The notes below the pieces were generated by a model that saw nothing but the letters and a program-made list of their open reading frames with translations, was not told where the DNA came from and did not search any database. Shown here one piece after another: positions 4,694-5,431 of a DNA stretch of 5,431 bases. Positions within the stretch are counted from its first letter, which is position 1. Each line of letters opens with the position of its first letter. The stretch is taken from NCBI GenBank assembly GCA_031278675.1, contig JAITJY010000166.1, positions 1 to 5,431 on the forward strand, written 5' to 3'. The DNA is from Bifidobacteriaceae bacterium. GTDB taxonomy: Bacteria > Actinomycetota > Actinomycetes > Actinomycetales > WQXJ01. A program made the translations under genes and the position numbers.

Positions 4694-5431
4694 CCACGGG
4701 TCTTATCGGCGGGGGCCGCAGTCGCGAGCTGCGGCCCCCGCCGCATGGCGGTGCCGTCTGCCGCGTCGCTCTGCGGTGGCTGTCGTGGCGGGACTGGCAC
4801 TGTTGGTGCCTCTAGGCGGTTGCGACTCGGCCGGTCGCGGAGGGGGCGATGGCGCTGGTGGTGAGGCCGGGTCGCCGTCGAGCGCCGCTCCCGCCCCAGG
4901 CGGCATTCCCGAGAGCAGGGCTTGGATTGAGCGCCCGGAACTGCCGTTCGACTATTACTCGGATTTGTTTATCCAGGCCCAGTTGCGGGCGTCTGATCTG
5001 GCGACGGCGGACGGCGGGGCGTGGGAGGCGGAGCAGGAGGAGTTCATCGCCTCTTGCATGAAGGCCGAGGGGTTCGAGTATTTCCCGCGCGTGGCTGACG
5101 GCGCCGAGGAGGACGCGGAGAGCATGATCCGGGTGGGCGACCGGCGGTTGTGGGTGCCTTGGCTGCCGGAGGACCTGGCGGATGTCGAGAAGTACGGCTA
5201 CGGGATGTTGGAGTCGGAGACCGGATCGCAAGACTCTCTTGGCGGTTCGGGCGCGCCTGATCGGAACGCCGAGTATACGGCCGCGCTGAGCGCGTCGGCG
5301 CTGCGGGAGTATAGGGTCGCGTTGCTGGGCGCTGAGTTGGCCGATTACGACTTGGCGGCCGTCGACTCCGTGCCGATGCCGGAGATGGGCGGCTGCATGG
5401 GGGGCGCGAATGAGGCGCATCCGTATCCTTG
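4680..5431 (+). CDS. Uncharacterised actinobacterial lipoprotein (3' end outside window)
   Basis: The frame is open for 250 codons to the right edge. After a basic stretch (RLPRRS) and a hydrophobic core (AVAVVAGLALLVP) comes a lipobox LGGC with the lipidated Cys at codon 48 (TGC 4821-4823). A Gly/Ser/Ala/Pro linker follows (about 49-80), then a folded acidic region with ASCMKAEGFEYFP, YGYGMLESE, RNAEYTAALSASALREY and, near the edge, GGCMGGA. I associate this pattern (CM..GFEY, YGYG, N..Y...LS, GGC.G) with hypothetical lipoproteins of Micrococcales-like actinobacteria; no function is known to me. ATG 4680 is the only ATG, GTG or TTG before the signal segment that leaves it whole. It overlaps the upstream gene by 14 bases with a weak AGGA eleven bases before it, and gives a long 30-residue n-region. 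CTG 4758 would give a more typical signal peptide but lacks a good ribosome site. Confidence 0.8.
   Translation, partial: MPTTDHGSYRRGPQSRAAAPAAWRCRLPRRSAVAVVAGLALLVPLGGCDSAGRGGGDGAGGEAGSPSSAAPAPGGIPESRAWIERPELPFDYYSDLFIQAQLRASDLATADGGAWEAEQEEFIASCMKAEGFEYFPRVADGAEEDAESMIRVGDRRLWVPWLPEDLADVEKYGYGMLESETGSQDSLGGSGAPDRNAEYTAALSASALREYRVALLGAELADYDLAAVDSVPMPEMGGCMGGANEAHPYP
4707..4743 (+). terminator. Perfect 15-bp GC hairpin at the gene junction
   Basis: CGGCGGGGGCCGCAG (4707-4721) and CTGCGGCCCCCGCCG (4729-4743) are exact reverse complements around the 7-base loop TCGCGAG. The hairpin lies 13 bases after the stop of the peptidoglycan-binding protein, as a terminator would, but no T-run follows. 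If the lipoprotein starts at 4680, the hairpin is inside its coding sequence (codons 10-22) and may instead attenuate transcription or translation, or protect the upstream mRNA end. Confidence 0.6.

Noticed and set aside
4812..5420. Minus-strand open frame of 202 codons
   Set aside because: It mirrors the lipoprotein gene, is very rich in Arg, and the plus strand has a lipobox and good codon bias.

Overview
The window reads as chromosomal DNA of a high-GC Gram-positive (Actinomycetota). The evidence is strong G/C bias at third codon positions, frequent GTG starts with strong Shine-Dalgarno sequences, a secreted peptidoglycan-binding protein, a lipoprotein with an actinobacterial-type tail, and a maturase of the type I associate with actinobacterial group II introns. 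No genus can be named from the sequence.

Left half, minus strand (1-2279): a 495-residue regulator-like protein has an N-terminal AlbA_2/Schlafen-type domain, a GHKL-like ATP-binding domain and a C-terminal winged helix (792-2279). It is followed by a decayed reading frame whose coding signal jumps between frames (337-754), then by the first 112 residues of a Fic-family protein that runs off the left edge (1-336). All three point the same way and could form one transcription unit.

Middle (2280-3006): a 112-base divergent intergenic region separates the regulator from a plus-strand toxin-antitoxin pair. The antitoxin-like gene overlaps a VapC/PIN ribonuclease gene by four bases. The toxin gene is broken by an apparent one-base gain in a run of six G, although all four PIN acidic residues survive across the two frames. 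The intergenic region holds the most notable element of the window: four 12-bp boxes of consensus TCACATnnnAGG, two forward and two reversed, arranged symmetrically around AAAA (2292-2343). It looks like an operator that could serve both divergent units.

Right of centre (about 3076-3930): the 3' remnant of a group II intron. The reverse transcriptase domain is gone. The maturase domain X and half of the HNH endonuclease remain, the second zinc-binding half is out of frame, and a textbook catalytic domain V (3857-3890) is intact.

Right end (4018-5431, plus strand): a promoter-like TTGACA leads to a 200-residue secreted protein with two DGKFG peptidoglycan-binding motifs. It overlaps or directly precedes a lipoprotein gene that runs off the right edge. 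A perfect 15-bp hairpin lies at their junction. These two genes look intact and cell-envelope related, in contrast to the decaying defence/mobile-element zone to their left.
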